Positions 27,638 through 36,721 of a stretch of 64,000 nt of DNA are shown one piece after another. The translations under genes were made by a program, and so were the position numbers. Numbering within the stretch: the first letter of the stretch is position 1; each line of letters begins with the position of its first letter. Source of the stretch: Asticcacaulis machinosus (GTDB lineage Bacteria > Pseudomonadota > Alphaproteobacteria > Caulobacterales > Caulobacteraceae); the NCBI RefSeq assembly GCF_028550435.1, contig NZ_JAQQKV010000002.1, forward strand, positions 1,054,001 through 1,118,000, written 5' to 3'. The notes beneath the pieces are model-generated. The model searched no databases. It was not told the DNA's origin and saw only the letters and a list, made by a program, of their open reading frames with translations.

Positions 27638-28306
27638 ATGAGCGATCGCCGTAAAGACATGCCCGTTAAGGACCCGGCTTCAAAGGATGTGACCCCGCGC
27701 GATACGCCGAAGTCGCGGCGCACCCGCACGCAGATTCTCGATACCGCCATGCGGTTGTTCGCGGAACTGGGTTACGACCGTGCCGGCAATGCCGCTATCG
27801 CCGAGGCCTGCGGTCTGACGCGCGGGGCGATGCTGTATCATTTTCCGACCCGTGAAGCGCTGGTCGAAGCCGCGGCCTGGTATATACATGCCGCCAGAGA
27901 GGCTATGTTCGAGGCGGAAGCCGCCAAGCTTAAACCCGGTCAGGATGCGCTGGACGGGGCGGTCGATGCTTATTGGCGCCTGCTGTCATCCGTGCCGTTC
28001 TCAGCCTTTTTGGCGCTTGAGCGGGCGGCCCGTCAGGATGCGGATGTTGCCAAGGCCATTCGTCCGGCTCAGGAAGCCTTTGATCAGGGCGCTATGGGCA
28101 ATGCCACGCCGGGCTTTATCACGGCCGGGATCGATGCCCGCTTTCAGGCCAGCCGCGATCTGGCGCGCTTTGCCCTGGATGGTTTGCACCGTGCGGCCCT
28201 GACCTATGATCAGCCCGAACGCGTTGAAAACCTGATCAATGTCATTAAACGCGCCCTGCATATGCTCAACCGCAAGGGCGATGTGCATGATCTTTGGGTT
28301 GATTAA
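27638..28306 (+). CDS. TetR-family transcriptional regulator
   Basis: A protein of about 222 residues. After a charged N-terminal extension of about 27 residues comes a TetR DNA-binding domain: RTQILDTAMRLFAELGYDRAGNAAIAEACGLTRGAMLYHFPTRE (shown here only for its key parts: the helix-turn-helix AIAEACGLTRGAMLYHF). The C-terminal ligand domain (about 85-215) is unassigned. The ATG at 27638 is preferred to an upstream TTG. The 3' end overlaps a DUF924 gene, so the two are probably co-transcribed, though the DUF924 gene need not be its target. Confidence 0.9.
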   Translation: MSDRRKDMPVKDPASKDVTPRDTPKSRRTRTQILDTAMRLFAELGYDRAGNAAIAEACGLTRGAMLYHFPTREALVEAAAWYIHAAREAMFEAEAAKLKPGQDALDGAVDAYWRLLSSVPFSAFLALERAARQDADVAKAIRPAQEAFDQGAMGNATPGFITAGIDARFQASRDLARFALDGLHRAALTYDQPERVENLINVIKRALHMLNRKGDVHDLWVD

Positions 28307-28835
28307 GCCCTCACAGGTCATCGACTTCTGGCGTGAGGCTGGCGCTGAGGCGTGGTTTGCCAAAAACGATGACTTCGATGCCCGCTTTACCGCGTTTTGC
28401 CACGACCTGCACATGCAGGCAGCGGCGCGGCGGCTGGATGACTGGGCGCAGACGGCGCAGGGGGCGCTGGCCCTTCTGATTTTGCTGGATCAATTTCCGC
28501 GTAATGCCTTTCGCGGCACGGCCCATATGTTCGCTACTGATCCACTGGCGCGCACGGTCGCAGAGGCGACCATTGCCGTCGGTCAGGATATGGAGATTGA
28601 GCCTCTGCTGCGCGGTTTTATCTATCTGCCATTTATGCACTCAGAGGATCTGGCCGATCAGAAACGCAGTGTGCGTCTGAATACGCCGCTAGGTGGCGAC
28701 AGTTTGGAATATGCCATAGTTCACCGCGACATCATTGCCCGTTTTGGCCGGTTTCCACACCGTAATACGGTGCTGGGGCGCGCAACGACACCGCAGGAGG
28801 CGGCCTTTCTGGCTGACGGTGGCTTTGCGGGTTGA
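28281..28835 (+). CDS. DUF924 family protein
   Basis: About 184 residues. The family pattern is clear: VIDFWREAGAEAWFAKNDDFD, ALLILLDQFPRNAFRGTAHMF, FIYLPFMHSEDLADQKRSV, and RFPHRNTVLGRATTPQEAAF near the C terminus. The fold is thought to be TPR-like and the function is unknown. The start overlaps the TetR gene by about 26 bases; ATGs at 28281 and 28287 are both possible. There is no signal peptide, so it is probably cytoplasmic. Confidence 0.87.
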   Translation: MCMIFGLIKPSQVIDFWREAGAEAWFAKNDDFDARFTAFCHDLHMQAAARRLDDWAQTAQGALALLILLDQFPRNAFRGTAHMFATDPLARTVAEATIAVGQDMEIEPLLRGFIYLPFMHSEDLADQKRSVRLNTPLGGDSLEYAIVHRDIIARFGRFPHRNTVLGRATTPQEAAFLADGGFAG

Positions 28836-28905
28836 GAATCGTCTGGCCTGACGGGGGCATAGCTGGTATTTCCGGCGCCTTTCATAGTTTACCCCGTGGC
28901 CCATC

Positions 28906-29271
28906 ATGCGTTTTCTGCTCCGTTCCAAAATCCACAATGCCTATGTGACCGAAGCCAATCTGGCCTATATCGGCTCGATCACCATTGACGAAGACCTGAT
29001 GGATGCGGTCGGTTTGTGGGAAGGTGAAAAGGTTCTGGTGGTGTCCAATACTTCGGGCGCGCGGCTTGAAACCTATGTCATTACCGGTGAGCGCGGATCA
29101 GGCAAGATTGCCATGAATGGGGCGGCGGCACACCTGATTGCCGAAGCTGAGCAAATCATCATCATGGGATTTGAATTGACCTCTGATCCAGTTGTCCCCA
29201 GAGTCGTGCTGGTTGACCGTGAAAACAAGCTTGACCGGTACTTGTCGGAAACCCCTTCGACGATTCTTTAA
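28906..29271 (+). CDS. panD: Aspartate 1-decarboxylase proenzyme
   Basis: A 121-residue PanD that makes beta-alanine for pantothenate and CoA synthesis. The self-cleavage site is Gly23-Ser24 in [10 protein letters not shown], where the serine becomes the pyruvoyl cofactor. The N-terminal [17 protein letters not shown] and [12 protein letters not shown] are conserved. It is a single gene; no panB or panC is next to it. A small hairpin without a T run (about 29300-29322) follows the stop. Confidence 0.95.
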   Translation: MRFLLRSKIHNAYVTEANLAYIGSITIDEDLMDAVGLWEGEKVLVVSNTSGARLETYVITGERGSGKIAMNGAAAHLIAEAEQIIIMGFELTSDPVVPRVVLVDRENKLDRYLSETPSTIL

Positions 29272-29430
29272 TCCGTACACGCCGTAGGGGAAATCGGCCA
29301 ATCCCAAGCCCTGTTTGGGATCGCTTAAACACCCACAGGGTTATGCACTGCGTTAGGACTTTTTTAACCAAAAACCGTTTGACGAAACCGCGTTTCAGGC
29401 CCCATATTTGGTTCGGGCAGTAGGGGTCGG

Positions 29431-29444
29431 CACTAGATATAGTG
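29431..29444. promoter_or_regulatory. NrdR-box-like palindrome upstream of nrdA
   Basis: CACTAGATATAGTG, self-complementary at 12 of 14 positions, resembles the NrdR repressor box family (CAC-AT-rich-GTG). It lies 63-76 bases before the nrdA start. NrdR normally controls ribonucleotide reductase genes, and similar sites occur before nrdB in this window. A clear second box at the usual 31-base spacing is not seen here. Confidence 0.55.
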
Positions 29445-29506
29445 TTCACGCTATAGGCTTTGTGAGCTCCGGGCTGGAGCGTTTTTTGCTTTTTTGGGTG
29501 AGTTGT

Positions 29507-31381
29507 ATGTCCGTAAATGATGCCGTCAAGCGTGAATCCGTGCCGATGATGAAGTCCTTTATGGAGGTTCGCCCCAAGGCGCGCGCCGAATTCAAGCTGG
29601 TAAAACAAGTGGTTACCGATCCGTCACGGGATGCCGTGCTGACTGACTTCGGCAAAAAGACTCTGGATGACCGCTACCTGATGCCGGGGGAATCCTATCA
29701 GGATATGTTTGCGCGTGTGGCCACCACCTATGCCGACGACGCCGAACATGCCCAGCGCATCTATGACTATATTTCGCAATTGTGGTTCATGCCGGCGACG
29801 CCGGTGCTGTCGAACGGCGGTGCGTCGCGCGGTTTGCCGATCTCGTGCTTTCTGAATTCGGTGCCGGACAGCCTTGAGGGCATTGTCGGCACCTGGAACG
29901 AAAACGTCGCTCTGGCGTCGAACGGCGGTGGTATCGGTACCTATTGGGGCGGCGTGCGCTCCATCGGTGAAAAGGTCAAGGGTGCCGGTCAGACCTCAGG
30001 CATCATTCCGTTTATCCGCGTGATGGATTCGCTGACCTTGGCGATCTCTCAGGGGTCGCTGCGCCGCGGTTCGGCCGCCGTCTATATCGATATCCACCAC
30101 CCTGAAATCGAAGAATTCCTCGAAATCCGCAAGCCGTCGGGCGACTTTAACCGTAAGGCGCTTAACCTGCACCACGGCATTTCGATCACTGACGAATTTA
30201 TGGAAGCGGTACGTGACGGCAATCCGTTCGGCCTGCGCTCGCCCAAGAATGACGAGATCATCAAGTTTGTCGATGCCCGTGCCCTGTGGCAGAAAATTCT
30301 TGAAATCCGCATGCAGACGGGTGAGCCCTATCTGATCTTTGCCGACACCGTGAACCGTGCGATGCCGCAGCATCAGCGCGAACTGGGCCTGAAGGTGCGT
30401 CAGTCGAACCTGTGCGCGGAAATTATGCTGCACACCGGCGCTGACCATCTGAACCGCGACCGCACCGCCGTATGCTGCCTGTCGTCGGTCAATGCCGAGA
30501 CCTTCCTGGAATGGCGCGATCACCCGCGCTTTGTCGAAGACATCATGCGCTTCCTCGATAATGTCCTCGAAGACTTCATCCAGAGCGCGCCCAATTCTAT
30601 GGAAGCGGCGGTATATTCGGCGCAACGTGAGCGTTCGGTGGGCTTAGGCCTGATGGGCTTCCACTCCTTCCTGCAATCTCAAGGGGTTGCGTTTGAATCG
30701 GCTATGGCCAAGTCGTGGAATCTGCGCCTGTTTAAGCACCTGCGCCGTGAAGCCGACAAGGCGTCCGTCAAGCTGGCTGAAGAACGCGGTGCCTGCCTCG
30801 ATGCCGCCGAGCGCGGCGTCATGGAACGCTTCTCGCACAAATTGGCCATCGCGCCGACCGCCTCGATCTCGATCATCTGCGGCGGGACGTCGGCAGGTAT
30901 CGAGCCGATTCCGGCCAATATCTATACCCATAAAACCCTGTCGGGTTCATTCGCGGTCAAGAACCCTTATCTCAAGGCGCTGCTGGCCGAAAAAGGTCTC
31001 GATACGCTCGAAATCTGGGATTCGATCGTGGAGCATGAAGGCTCGATCCAGCATCTGGACGCTCTAAGCGACGACGAAAAGGATATCTTCAAAACCGCGT
31101 TTGAAATCGATCAGCGTTGGGTGGTTGAACTGGCCGCTGACCGTGCGCCGGAAATCTGCCAGTCGCAGTCGCTCAATATCTTCCTGCCCGGCGACGTCGA
31201 TAAGTGGGATCTGCACATGCTGCACTGGACCGCGTGGGAACAGGGCGTCAAATCGCTTTATTATCTGCGTTCAAAGTCGGTGCAACGCGCCGCCTTTGCG
31301 GGCTCGGAAGGCAAGGAAGCGGTCGTGTCGATGGCCAATGCCGCTAAGACTGACTATGAAGAATGCTTGGCTTGCCAGTAA
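29507..31381 (+). CDS. nrdA: Ribonucleoside-diphosphate reductase, alpha subunit (class Ia type)
   Basis: A 624-residue large subunit that reduces ribonucleotides to deoxyribonucleotides with NrdB. Redox and catalytic cysteines are visible in PISCFLNSV, SNLCAEIML and TAVCCLSSVN; the C-terminal tail ends in ECLACQ, the swinging dithiol pair. The radical-transfer tyrosines are in SLYYLRSKS. It is shorter than the E. coli enzyme because it has no N-terminal ATP-cone, so it may lack the usual overall activity control by dATP. The start is ATG 29507 after GGGTGAG; a frame to 29408 would cross the NrdR-like box. Confidence 0.94.
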   Translation: MSVNDAVKRESVPMMKSFMEVRPKARAEFKLVKQVVTDPSRDAVLTDFGKKTLDDRYLMPGESYQDMFARVATTYADDAEHAQRIYDYISQLWFMPATPVLSNGGASRGLPISCFLNSVPDSLEGIVGTWNENVALASNGGGIGTYWGGVRSIGEKVKGAGQTSGIIPFIRVMDSLTLAISQGSLRRGSAAVYIDIHHPEIEEFLEIRKPSGDFNRKALNLHHGISITDEFMEAVRDGNPFGLRSPKNDEIIKFVDARALWQKILEIRMQTGEPYLIFADTVNRAMPQHQRELGLKVRQSNLCAEIMLHTGADHLNRDRTAVCCLSSVNAETFLEWRDHPRFVEDIMRFLDNVLEDFIQSAPNSMEAAVYSAQRERSVGLGLMGFHSFLQSQGVAFESAMAKSWNLRLFKHLRREADKASVKLAEERGACLDAAERGVMERFSHKLAIAPTASISIICGGTSAGIEPIPANIYTHKTLSGSFAVKNPYLKALLAEKGLDTLEIWDSIVEHEGSIQHLDALSDDEKDIFKTAFEIDQRWVVELAADRAPEICQSQSLNIFLPGDVDKWDLHMLHWTAWEQGVKSLYYLRSKSVQRAAFAGSEGKEAVVSMANAAKTDYEECLACQ

Positions 31382-31407
31382 AAATCGCGGTCTTTGGCCG
31401 ATTATGT

Positions 31408-31481
31408 CGTTGCCGTCGCTTGCAGGTACTATCTGTACCTGCGGCGCTAGGCGCCTAATACTCGCCACAAATCTCACGATT
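31408..31481. repeat. Dispersed GCAGGTAC inverted-repeat element (copy A)
   Basis: GTCGCTTGCAGGTACTATCT followed by GTACCTGCGGCGCTAGGCGC: GCAGGTAC pairs perfectly with GTACCTGC. A second copy at 60618-60720 shares the whole core and the trailing CAAATCTCACGATTT. It lies in the nrdA 3' untranslated region, before a terminator. Confidence 0.75.
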
Positions 31482-31507
31482 TTTAATCAGCGCAATAGTA
31501 ACAAAAG

Positions 31508-31544
31508 CAAAAAATCCCATTGGATAATTCCGATGGGATTTTTT
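31508..31544. terminator. Terminator between nrdA and the tad locus
   Basis: AAAAAATCCCAT pairs with ATGGGATTTTTT around a 12-base loop. A and T runs on each side make it usable by both convergent transcripts. Confidence 0.88.
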
Positions 31545-31602
31545 CGTTATTGACCCATCTCAAAGTATTTTGGCCAGAAGGGCCACAAACTTTGAGATGA
31601 AA

Positions 31603-32571
31603 TCACTTCTTCATATCCATGATCTTGAGGGCAACAGGGCCAAGGATCACCAGAAACAGCACGGGTAAGAAAAACACGATCATCGGCACGGTCAACTGTG
31701 CCGGCAGGGCGGCGGCTTTTTTCTCGGCGGCCGACATACGCATTTCGCGGTTTTCCTTGGCCATGACCCGCAGGGCCGACCCCAGCGGCGTACCGAATTT
31801 TTCCGCCTGAATCATGGCCGTGCACACCGACTTGATGCCGGGGTGGTTGGTGCGGCGTGACAGGCCCTCATAGGCCAGACGGCGTTCCGGCAGGTAGGAC
31901 AGTTCCGCCACCAGCAGGGATAACTCTTCGGCCAGCTCAATTGAACTGGCGCCGATTTCCTGTGACACTTTCTGAATGGCGCTTTCGACCGACATGCCGG
32001 CCTCAACGCTGATCAGCAACAGATCGAGCGCATCGGGAAAGGCCGCGACAATGGAGTCCCGGCGCTTGGAGGCCAGGTTTTTAATATAAATGTTCGGTGC
32101 ATAATAGCCGGCGACCAGTGCGCCCACGACTGCCAAAAGCTTCATATTCGGCTGCATCACACCCGGATTAATCACCAGCACATAAAGCGCTGCGGAGGCG
32201 GCCAGCACAAACGGCATGACAAAACGAAAGAAGTAAAAGGTCGAAACCGGACGTGGGCCGCGAAACCCGGCCATGGCCAGACTGTCGACCACCTTGGGGT
32301 CTTCGAGCAGGGTCTTAAGGTTCAGCCGCTCAACGATCTGTTTGTAAACGCCTTCGTCACGTTGTCTCAGGCCGGAATCCTTATTGATGTTCAGGCGCGA
32401 TTGGCGGCGCAGTTCGTCACGGCGGTGAGCGACGGCCTTGAGGCGCTTATCCAGTTCCTGGCCGGTGACCATGCTTTTGCCGATGGTGATGCAGGTGAAG
32501 AACACAAGCACCGCCACCCCGATCGCAATCAGGTTACCCGGTTCCATGATGAGGGCGGCAAAATCAGTCAT
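31603..32571 (-). CDS. tadC: Tad pilus platform protein TadC (type II secretion F domain)
   Basis: A 322-residue inner-membrane protein with an N-terminal helix, a T2SSF domain (about 170-300, with FPDALDLLLISVEAGMSVES and SRRTNHPGIKSVCTAMIQAE) and C-terminal helices. In the Tad/Flp system, TadB and TadC form the platform that the CpaF motor turns to build pili. It is the last gene of the cpaB-tadC run, 8 bases after tadB. In Caulobacter nomenclature it corresponds to cpaH. Confidence 0.94.
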   Translation of the reverse strand: MTDFAALIMEPGNLIAIGVAVLVFFTCITIGKSMVTGQELDKRLKAVAHRRDELRRQSRLNINKDSGLRQRDEGVYKQIVERLNLKTLLEDPKVVDSLAMAGFRGPRPVSTFYFFRFVMPFVLAASAALYVLVINPGVMQPNMKLLAVVGALVAGYYAPNIYIKNLASKRRDSIVAAFPDALDLLLISVEAGMSVESAIQKVSQEIGASSIELAEELSLLVAELSYLPERRLAYEGLSRRTNHPGIKSVCTAMIQAEKFGTPLGSALRVMAKENREMRMSAAEKKAAALPAQLTVPMIVFFLPVLFLVILGPVALKIMDMKK

Positions 32572-32579
32572 GTGTCCGT

Positions 32580-33557
32580 CTACATCTTGAAGTTAATCAT
32601 TTTACGCATCGACAAAATGCCGAGCCCCATCCACACCAGACCGGCCGCCAGCATCATCTGACCGCGCGGATCGGTAAACATGACGCGGATATAGTCAGGC
32701 CGCGACAGGAAAATCATGACAGCCACGCCCGGCGGTAGCGAACCGATGATCGAGGCTGAGGCAATGGCTTCGGACGACAGGGCCTTAACCTTTTCGCGCA
32801 TCATCTTACGGGCGCGCAGGACGTTCGACAGGTTTTGCAAGGCTTCGGCCAGGTTGCCGCCGGTCTTTTGCTGGATCGCCAGTACAATGGTGAAAAACTT
32901 TAGTTCCGGCGTCGGCAGACGCTCATACATGATGTCGAGCGCTTCGACGATCGTTCGGCCGCCACCTATATTGTCGACCAGCCGCTGAAATTCCGGGCCA
33001 AGAGGGGCCGCACCTTCACGGGCAATGACTTTTAGTGAATCGTGTACCGGCAGGCCCGATTTGATGCCGCGCGTCAGGATATCGAGGGCGTCGGGGAAAT
33101 CACGGGTGAATTTCTTCTGGCGACCATTGGCCATAAAGCTTAACACCCAACGCGGCAGTCCGTAACCGGCGCCAAAGCCGGCACCCAGCGCCACAAGGGC
33201 ATTGGGTTTAAGTAAAAATACACCGACCGCGCACACAACCCCCAAAATAACGCTGGTGACCCAAAAACGGGTCAGATTGGGGGTTAAACCGGCATGGGTC
33301 ATACGCGCTGTCAGGGTCAGGCGCGCTTTGCGTTCCTTGCGCTCAGCCTCTTTCAGTTGCAGCATGATGGCCTTGCGGCGTTCTTCGGGGGTGCGGCTTT
33401 GGCTTTTCTGGCGCTTGGCGCGGCTGGGATCCGCCGCAGCAATGGCCTGAGCACGCTTGACGGCCACCTGAGAACCGTTGCCGTCTGACGTCAGCACATA
33501 GCCAAGGCTGGCCAGAATGACGAAGCTCAAGACCGCAATGAGGATTGTGGTGAGCAT
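32580..33557 (-). CDS. tadB: Tad pilus platform protein TadB (type II secretion F domain)
   Basis: A 325-residue membrane protein. It has an N-terminal helix, a charged linker rich in Arg/Lys (about 30-85), then two helices and a T2SSF domain (about 165-290) with FPDALDILTRGIKSGLPVHDS and QQKTGGNLAEALQNLSNVLR, a hallmark of the family. It partners TadC in the pilus platform. It starts 2 bases after the cpaF stop, so it is tightly coupled. It corresponds to Caulobacter cpaG. Confidence 0.95.
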   Translation of the reverse strand: MLTTILIAVLSFVILASLGYVLTSDGNGSQVAVKRAQAIAAADPSRAKRQKSQSRTPEERRKAIMLQLKEAERKERKARLTLTARMTHAGLTPNLTRFWVTSVILGVVCAVGVFLLKPNALVALGAGFGAGYGLPRWVLSFMANGRQKKFTRDFPDALDILTRGIKSGLPVHDSLKVIAREGAAPLGPEFQRLVDNIGGGRTIVEALDIMYERLPTPELKFFTIVLAIQQKTGGNLAEALQNLSNVLRARKMMREKVKALSSEAIASASIIGSLPPGVAVMIFLSRPDYIRVMFTDPRGQMMLAAGLVWMGLGILSMRKMINFKM

Positions 33558-33559
33558 GG

Positions 33560-35134
33560 TTATTCTGCCGCGTCCAAAGCTTCAGCCAGTTCGCGCTCTA
33601 AGCCGTAATAGCGGGCGCGATCCCAGAAGCGCGGGCGGCCGATGCCGGTAGAGCGGTGGCGGCCCATGATCTTGCCGTCTTTGTCCTCGCCTTCGATGTC
33701 ATAGATAAACAGATCCTGGGTGATAATCACATCGCCTTCGAGGCCCAGAACTTCGGTGACGTGAGTGATACGGCGTGACCCGTCACGCAGACGGGCGGCC
33801 TGCACAATGATATCAATCGAGCCTACGATCATTTCGCGGATGGTTCGCGACGGCAGGCCATAGCCGCCCATAGTGATCATCGATTCCAGACGCGAGATAG
33901 CTTCGCGCGGGGAGTTGGCGTGCAGTGTACCCATCGATCCGTCGTGGCCGGTGTTCATGGCCTGAAGCAAATCGAAGGCTTCGGGGCCACGGACTTCGCC
34001 GACGATGATACGCTCAGGCCGCATCCGCAGACAGTTCTTAACCAGATCGCGCATCGAAATCATGCCTTGACCCTCAAGATTGGGGGGACGGGTTTCAAGG
34101 CGCACCACATGCGGCTGCTGAAGCTGTAGTTCGGCAGCGTCTTCGCAGGTCACGACCCGTTCGGTCGGGTCAATAAAGGCGGTGAGCGTGTTGAGCAGGG
34201 TTGTCTTGCCCGAACCGGTACCGCCTGAGATCAGCACGTTACAGCGTGATGCCCCGATAACGCCTAAAACCCGCGCGCCTTCGGGGCTGATGGATTTAAA
34301 CTCCACCAGATTGCGCATAGTCAGCTTGTCTTTTTTAAACTTACGGATGGTCAGGGTCGGGCCATCGAGTGCCAGTGGCGGGGCGATGACGTTCACCCGC
34401 GATCCGTCGGGCAGACGGGCGTCACAGATGGGGGAACTTTCATCGACGCGGCGACCGACCTGAGAGACGATCCGCTGACAGATGTTCATCAGTTGCTGGT
34501 TGTCGCGGAAACGGACATTGGTCAGTTGCACCTTGCCGCCGACTTCGATGAACACGCGCTGAGCGCCGTTCACCATAATATCGGCGATGTCGTCGCGCGC
34601 CAGCAGTGGCTCCAGCGGGCCATAGCCCAGAACATCGTTGATGATGTCCTGAATCAGGTTGTCCTGCTCGGACACCGACATGGAGACGTTTTTGATGGCC
34701 ACCAGTTCGGCGACGATATCGCGGATTTCTTCGGCAGCCGCCTTGTGATCGAGCTGAGCCAACTGGGCCAGATCAATCGTGTTCAGCAGGGCGTTGAAAA
34801 TGGCCGTCTTGGTCGCGTGATAGTAGTCCGACTGCTCACGCACGATCTCGGTGACCGCCTGCGCCTTATGCAGTTGATCCAAACCTTGCGCCAGTTTAGC
34901 GGTCGCGGGGGCAGCTTCACGTTTTTCCGGAACGGCGTCGGGTTTGCGAGCAGGCTTTTCCGCCGCGCGGGCTTTTTCGGCAGATGGTTTGCCGCCTAAG
35001 GCTTGGGTGCGTGTGGCCGCAGGTTCGGGGGCGGGCTCAGCCACAGCCACAGCCACAGGGGCACCTGCCGCCGAGGGCGCGGGCTTGCTGCCAAAGCCGC
35101 TTTTTACCTGTTCGCCGGGACGCTTTCCAAACAC
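33560..35134 (-). CDS. cpaF: Flp pilus assembly ATPase CpaF/TadA
   Basis: A 524-residue secretion-type ATPase. The first about 90 residues are an Ala/Pro/Lys-rich, probably disordered extension. The ATPase core has Walker A SGGTGSGKTTLLNTL, Asp box TCEDAAELQLQQPHV, Walker B RPERIIVGEVRGPEAFDLL and His box GHDGSMGTLHANSPREAI. It is the motor for extension, and probably retraction, of Tad pili. It lies 8 bases after cpaE in the operon. Confidence 0.97.
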   Translation of the reverse strand: MFGKRPGEQVKSGFGSKPAPSAAGAPVAVAVAEPAPEPAATRTQALGGKPSAEKARAAEKPARKPDAVPEKREAAPATAKLAQGLDQLHKAQAVTEIVREQSDYYHATKTAIFNALLNTIDLAQLAQLDHKAAAEEIRDIVAELVAIKNVSMSVSEQDNLIQDIINDVLGYGPLEPLLARDDIADIMVNGAQRVFIEVGGKVQLTNVRFRDNQQLMNICQRIVSQVGRRVDESSPICDARLPDGSRVNVIAPPLALDGPTLTIRKFKKDKLTMRNLVEFKSISPEGARVLGVIGASRCNVLISGGTGSGKTTLLNTLTAFIDPTERVVTCEDAAELQLQQPHVVRLETRPPNLEGQGMISMRDLVKNCLRMRPERIIVGEVRGPEAFDLLQAMNTGHDGSMGTLHANSPREAISRLESMITMGGYGLPSRTIREMIVGSIDIIVQAARLRDGSRRITHVTEVLGLEGDVIITQDLFIYDIEGEDKDGKIMGRHRSTGIGRPRFWDRARYYGLERELAEALDAAE

Positions 35135-35142
35135 CTATGGCC

Positions 35143-36708
35143 TCACTTCTTGAACAGCTTGGCGAGGAAGGATTTGGGTGCCTTGACCTCGACCTGACGG
35201 CCGGTGAGTACAGCGGTCAACTGGGTCAGGCCTTCGTGTACCTTTGAGGTCGGGGCGCATTCGGCAATCATCTGACCGTTATTGGAGGCCTGACCGAACA
35301 GTTTGGCATCAAAGGGGATCACGGCGGCGGGCGTCAGGCCAATGGCGGCGGTGAAATCCTTGACCGGAATTTCCGGGCGGCCGGGCATTTCGGTCTGGTT
35401 CAGCACCAGCTTAGGCGCGGCGTCATTGGGCCGGAAGGTTTTCAACAGGTCGACAATGTTCTTGGCATTGCGCAGTGAGGCCAGATCGGGCGTTGCCACA
35501 ATCACCACATCATCGGCGGTAATAAGGTTTTTCTTCAGCCACGGCGTCCAGACATGGGGCAGATCCATGACGATATAGGGGGCGGATGAGCGGATTTTGC
35601 GCGTCACGTCCTCATAGGCATCTTCACCGGCGGTGTAGTCCTGATCGAGCGAGGCCGGGGCCGAAAACAGCGACAGGCGCTCCCCGCACTTGGTCAGCAT
35701 CCGGTCGAGCAGCACCGGATCAAGGCGGTCAGGCTCATTGAGTGCATCGGCCATGCCCTGCAGCGGGTCCTGATTGAAATCGAGACCGGCGGTGCCGAAC
35801 GGCAGATCGTAATCGACAATGACTGTGTTCGATTGCAGGCTTTCGGACAGGTTGTAGGCAAAATTGTGGGCCAGTGACGACGATCCTGCCCCGCCGCGGG
35901 CACCGACAAAGGCAATCGCACGCCCGACAAATGGTGTGTCGGGGTCGGTAAACAGCGACGCGATCGACTTGATTAGTTGCAGGGGCTGAACAGGGGCCAC
36001 CATATATTCGCTGACACCCTGACGCATCAGCTCACGGTAGAGCTGGATGTCATTATGGGCACCGATGACCACGACCTTGGTGCCGGCATCGCAGACCTGA
36101 GCCAGATCGGTCAGTTCGTTCATCAAATCACGGCCACGCGAATGGCTTTCGACGATAATCAGAGAGGGTGTTGGCTGATCACCATAGGCATGGATGGCTT
36201 CGGATATGCCGCCCGTGCGCACCATGCACTGGGCGCGGGTCATGCGACGATCGGCAGATACGGTCTCGCAGACCTGAGCGCTGTCATCGGATTCCATGAA
36301 AAAATGAATGCCGATGCGCGGGATCGATACCGTATCGTAATCGTCATCATCCATGAACGGGTTGATCGCGGGTGCACTGTAGGCCGCTGAGGTGGCGGGC
36401 CTTAGGGGGATATCGGCTTCGTCCAGAAACGGATCGGTAATGCCGCCCACAGTGCTGGCTTCTACGCGCGCTAAAGATTGACTGGACAAGGCTTGGGGCG
36501 CCAGTTCGGGGGTGATCAGATCCAGATCGCCCTCATAGTCTTCGTCGAAGTCGTATCCGGCCTGGGCTGTGTTGTGGGCCAAACCCTGACCAAAGCTGTC
36601 ATTCGCATCAAAGGTTTCAAACGGATCGGGTACATTGCCGACCGATGGAAAAGCATCGTCGTCGAAAGGATCTTTAATCCGGCTATGTGAATTCGGTGTC
36701 GCAGACAT
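35143..36708 (-). CDS. cpaE: Pilus assembly protein CpaE/TadZ (ParA/MinD-like)
   Basis: A 521-residue protein: a long acidic, low-complexity N-terminal region (1-150), a receiver-like domain (about 150-270, PSLIIVESHSRGRDLM) and a MinD/ParA-like ATPase domain whose Walker A is the divergent FVGARGGAGSSSLAHNFAYN. CpaE/TadZ places the Tad machine at the cell pole. I chose the ATG at 36708 (MSATPNSHS), with GAGGTAAGG as ribosome site; the frame upstream to 36828 overlaps cpaD. The loss of the classic lysine-rich Walker motif suggests weak or no ATP hydrolysis, as seen in some family members. Confidence 0.93.
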   Translation of the reverse strand: MSATPNSHSRIKDPFDDDAFPSVGNVPDPFETFDANDSFGQGLAHNTAQAGYDFDEDYEGDLDLITPELAPQALSSQSLARVEASTVGGITDPFLDEADIPLRPATSAAYSAPAINPFMDDDDYDTVSIPRIGIHFFMESDDSAQVCETVSADRRMTRAQCMVRTGGISEAIHAYGDQPTPSLIIVESHSRGRDLMNELTDLAQVCDAGTKVVVIGAHNDIQLYRELMRQGVSEYMVAPVQPLQLIKSIASLFTDPDTPFVGRAIAFVGARGGAGSSSLAHNFAYNLSESLQSNTVIVDYDLPFGTAGLDFNQDPLQGMADALNEPDRLDPVLLDRMLTKCGERLSLFSAPASLDQDYTAGEDAYEDVTRKIRSSAPYIVMDLPHVWTPWLKKNLITADDVVIVATPDLASLRNAKNIVDLLKTFRPNDAAPKLVLNQTEMPGRPEIPVKDFTAAIGLTPAAVIPFDAKLFGQASNNGQMIAECAPTSKVHEGLTQLTAVLTGRQVEVKAPKSFLAKLFKK

Positions 36709-36721
36709 GGTTGACCTTACC

